NCBI GenBank assembly: GCA_003671065.1
Contig: QWPU01000140.1
Span: forward strand, 1-7,974
From: Planctomycetota bacterium
GTDB lineage: Bacteria > Planctomycetota > Phycisphaerae > Phycisphaerales > SM1A02
Length of the DNA: 7,974 nucleotides
Reading direction: 5' to 3'
Every line of letters begins with the position of its first letter. Position 1 is the first letter of the stretch. Positions 6,890-7,974 of this stretch are shown one piece after another. A model generated the notes under the pieces. The model was given only the letters and a program-made list of their open reading frames with translations, was not told the DNA's origin and searched no databases. A program made the position numbers and the translations under genes.

Positions 6890-7974
6890 ATGACATGGAA
6901 CGGAACGGATTACTACGCGACGCTCTTCGTCGCGTCGCAACTGAACCACACACAGAGCGCGCCTAATGCCCGCGAATCGCATGGTTTCCCGCGTTTCGAA
7001 CGAGTGCCCGCGCCTTGTCACGCCGCACTCGCGCTTCTCTGCGCACTCTCACTCACCGCGTCACTCGCGGCCGATCCACCAGCGCCGCCTCTCGTGCTCA
7101 CCGCCGACCTCAACAGCGACGGCGTGGCCGAGATCATCACCGCCGCAGAGAATCAATTGACCGTGACGAACGGCCTCACCGGAACCCAACTCGTGCGCTT
7201 TCAAGGCGAAGCGCCAGGCGACGGCTTCGGTTCGGTCGCGCTGGTGATTCCCGATGCGAACGGCGATGGCGATCCTGAGTTGCTTGTCGCAGCGCCCGAC
7301 GCAGGCGCCGTCTACCTCTTCCAATCGCCATGGCTTTCGCCGTGTAGCGATCTCGTGAGTGCGGCGCGTGCTGATGCTGTCGTGCGCGTTCCTGATGCCC
7401 ATGCTTCGGTGACCGAGTTCGGCGGCACGCTCCGCGCGATGTTCGATGTCGACGGCGACGATCTCGGCGAAGTGCAGATCTCCGCACGCACCATCAACGC
7501 GCAAGGCCAACCATCGGTGCGCATCTACATCTTTTCGCCGAGTCGCTCAGAAGTGCTCGTGCAGTTTGATCCGATTGTCGCGACAGCGGATGCGCCCGAA
7601 GTGCCAGGCGATGTTGACGGCAACGCGGAAGTCACCAACACGGATCTCGCAGTGATTCTGCAGAATTTCACGCTGCCCGTCCCCACGCGCCAGTCGGGTG
7701 ATCTCGATGGCGACGGCGTGGTCGGACTCACTGATCTCACCGAAGTCATCACCGAATTCGGCCGCCGCGGCTACGAAGGAATCACTCCACCACCGAACGC
7801 AGCGGGAGCAGTGCTGTGCGATCTCGGCAGCGCGGGCGTGGCGTGGGTGACGCCGAGAGCGTCAGCGATGATGAAGATGTTGATCGTGGAAACGCCGGGG
7901 TCGGAGGCGCTGGCGATTGAGACGACGCTGGTGCCGAGCTATTTTCCGCACAGGGTTTTTTGTGTCCAGCTGCG
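6890..7974 (+). CDS. Secreted FG-GAP repeat protein with dockerin-like calcium loops, 3' end outside window
   Basis: The frame is open from ATG 6890 to the window edge (361 complete codons), so the C-terminus is missing. A hydrophobic stretch, AALALLCALSLTASLA (residues 45-60), followed by ADPP looks like a signal peptide core and cleavage site, so export is expected. Residues about 68-145 contain FG-GAP/VCBS-like repeats with Asp-rich calcium loops: DLNSDG (73-78) and DANGDGDPELLVAAPDAG (122-139). A further DVDGDDLGEV is at 186-195. Residues 240-290 hold two dockerin-type I-like loops, GDVDGNAEVTNTDLAVIL and GDLDGDGVVGLTDLTEVI. At least 70 residues of unknown nature follow. Such planctomycete proteins are thought to be extracellular or surface proteins; no catalytic domain is visible. 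The start is uncertain: ATG 6890 has a good ribosome binding site but puts about 44 mostly polar residues before the hydrophobic core. GTG 7004 would give a shorter leader but has a poorer upstream site. Confidence 0.85.
   Translation, partial: MTWNGTDYYATLFVASQLNHTQSAPNARESHGFPRFERVPAPCHAALALLCALSLTASLAADPPAPPLVLTADLNSDGVAEIITAAENQLTVTNGLTGTQLVRFQGEAPGDGFGSVALVIPDANGDGDPELLVAAPDAGAVYLFQSPWLSPCSDLVSAARADAVVRVPDAHASVTEFGGTLRAMFDVDGDDLGEVQISARTINAQGQPSVRIYIFSPSRSEVLVQFDPIVATADAPEVPGDVDGNAEVTNTDLAVILQNFTLPVPTRQSGDLDGDGVVGLTDLTEVITEFGRRGYEGITPPPNAAGAVLCDLGSAGVAWVTPRASAMMKMLIVETPGSEALAIETTLVPSYFPHRVFCVQL

Noticed and set aside
1..7974. tRNA, rRNA, CRISPR repeats, IS ends, phage or defence genes
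   Set aside because: I looked on both strands and saw no cloverleaf, regularly spaced direct repeat, transposase motif or inverted terminal repeat.

Overview
The window looks like chromosomal DNA of a GC-rich member of the Planctomycetota. The main evidence is the adjacent pair DUF1549/DUF1553 (PSCyt2/PSD1) and Tat-exported DUF1501, a hallmark of that phylum. A secreted FG-GAP/dockerin-like protein and the relic of a haem-binding beta-propeller protein fit the same group. The dockerin-like repeats may hint at Phycisphaerae, but that is only an impression. No rRNA, tRNA, CRISPR array, IS element or phage gene is visible.

Layout: (1) Positions 2-3538, plus strand: a two-gene unit with the 3' part of a PSCyt2/PSD1 gene (5' end outside the window), then 57 bp later a DUF1501 gene. 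(2) Positions 3539-3831: no intact gene, but a decayed fragment of a beta-propeller/cytochrome c protein, with a CxxCH motif readable in one frame and a propeller blade piece in another. (3) Positions 5130-3832, minus strand: a full-length ThrE-type amino-acid exporter that converges on the relic. (4) Positions 5224-6645, plus strand, divergent from the exporter: a three-domain protein with a metallo-beta-lactamase fold persulfide dioxygenase, a pseudo-rhodanese and an active rhodanese, the architecture of CstB. (5) Positions 6646-6889: a non-coding gap with a perfect -35 hexamer and, near its end, a good ribosome binding site. (6) Positions 6890-7974, plus strand: a secreted FG-GAP protein with paired dockerin-type calcium loops, still open at the window edge.

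The first two genes probably work together on the cell-envelope side of metabolism, although the biochemical role of these families is poorly known. The ThrE-like and CstB-like genes share a 93-bp divergent intergenic region that could hold common control elements. No pathway link between amino-acid export and sulfane-sulfur oxidation is visible beyond a possible cysteine/thiol theme. I did not find a convincing new multi-gene system. The items most worth a second look are the cytochrome relic, the altered active-site surroundings of the CstB-like enzyme, and the unusually long leader of the last gene.
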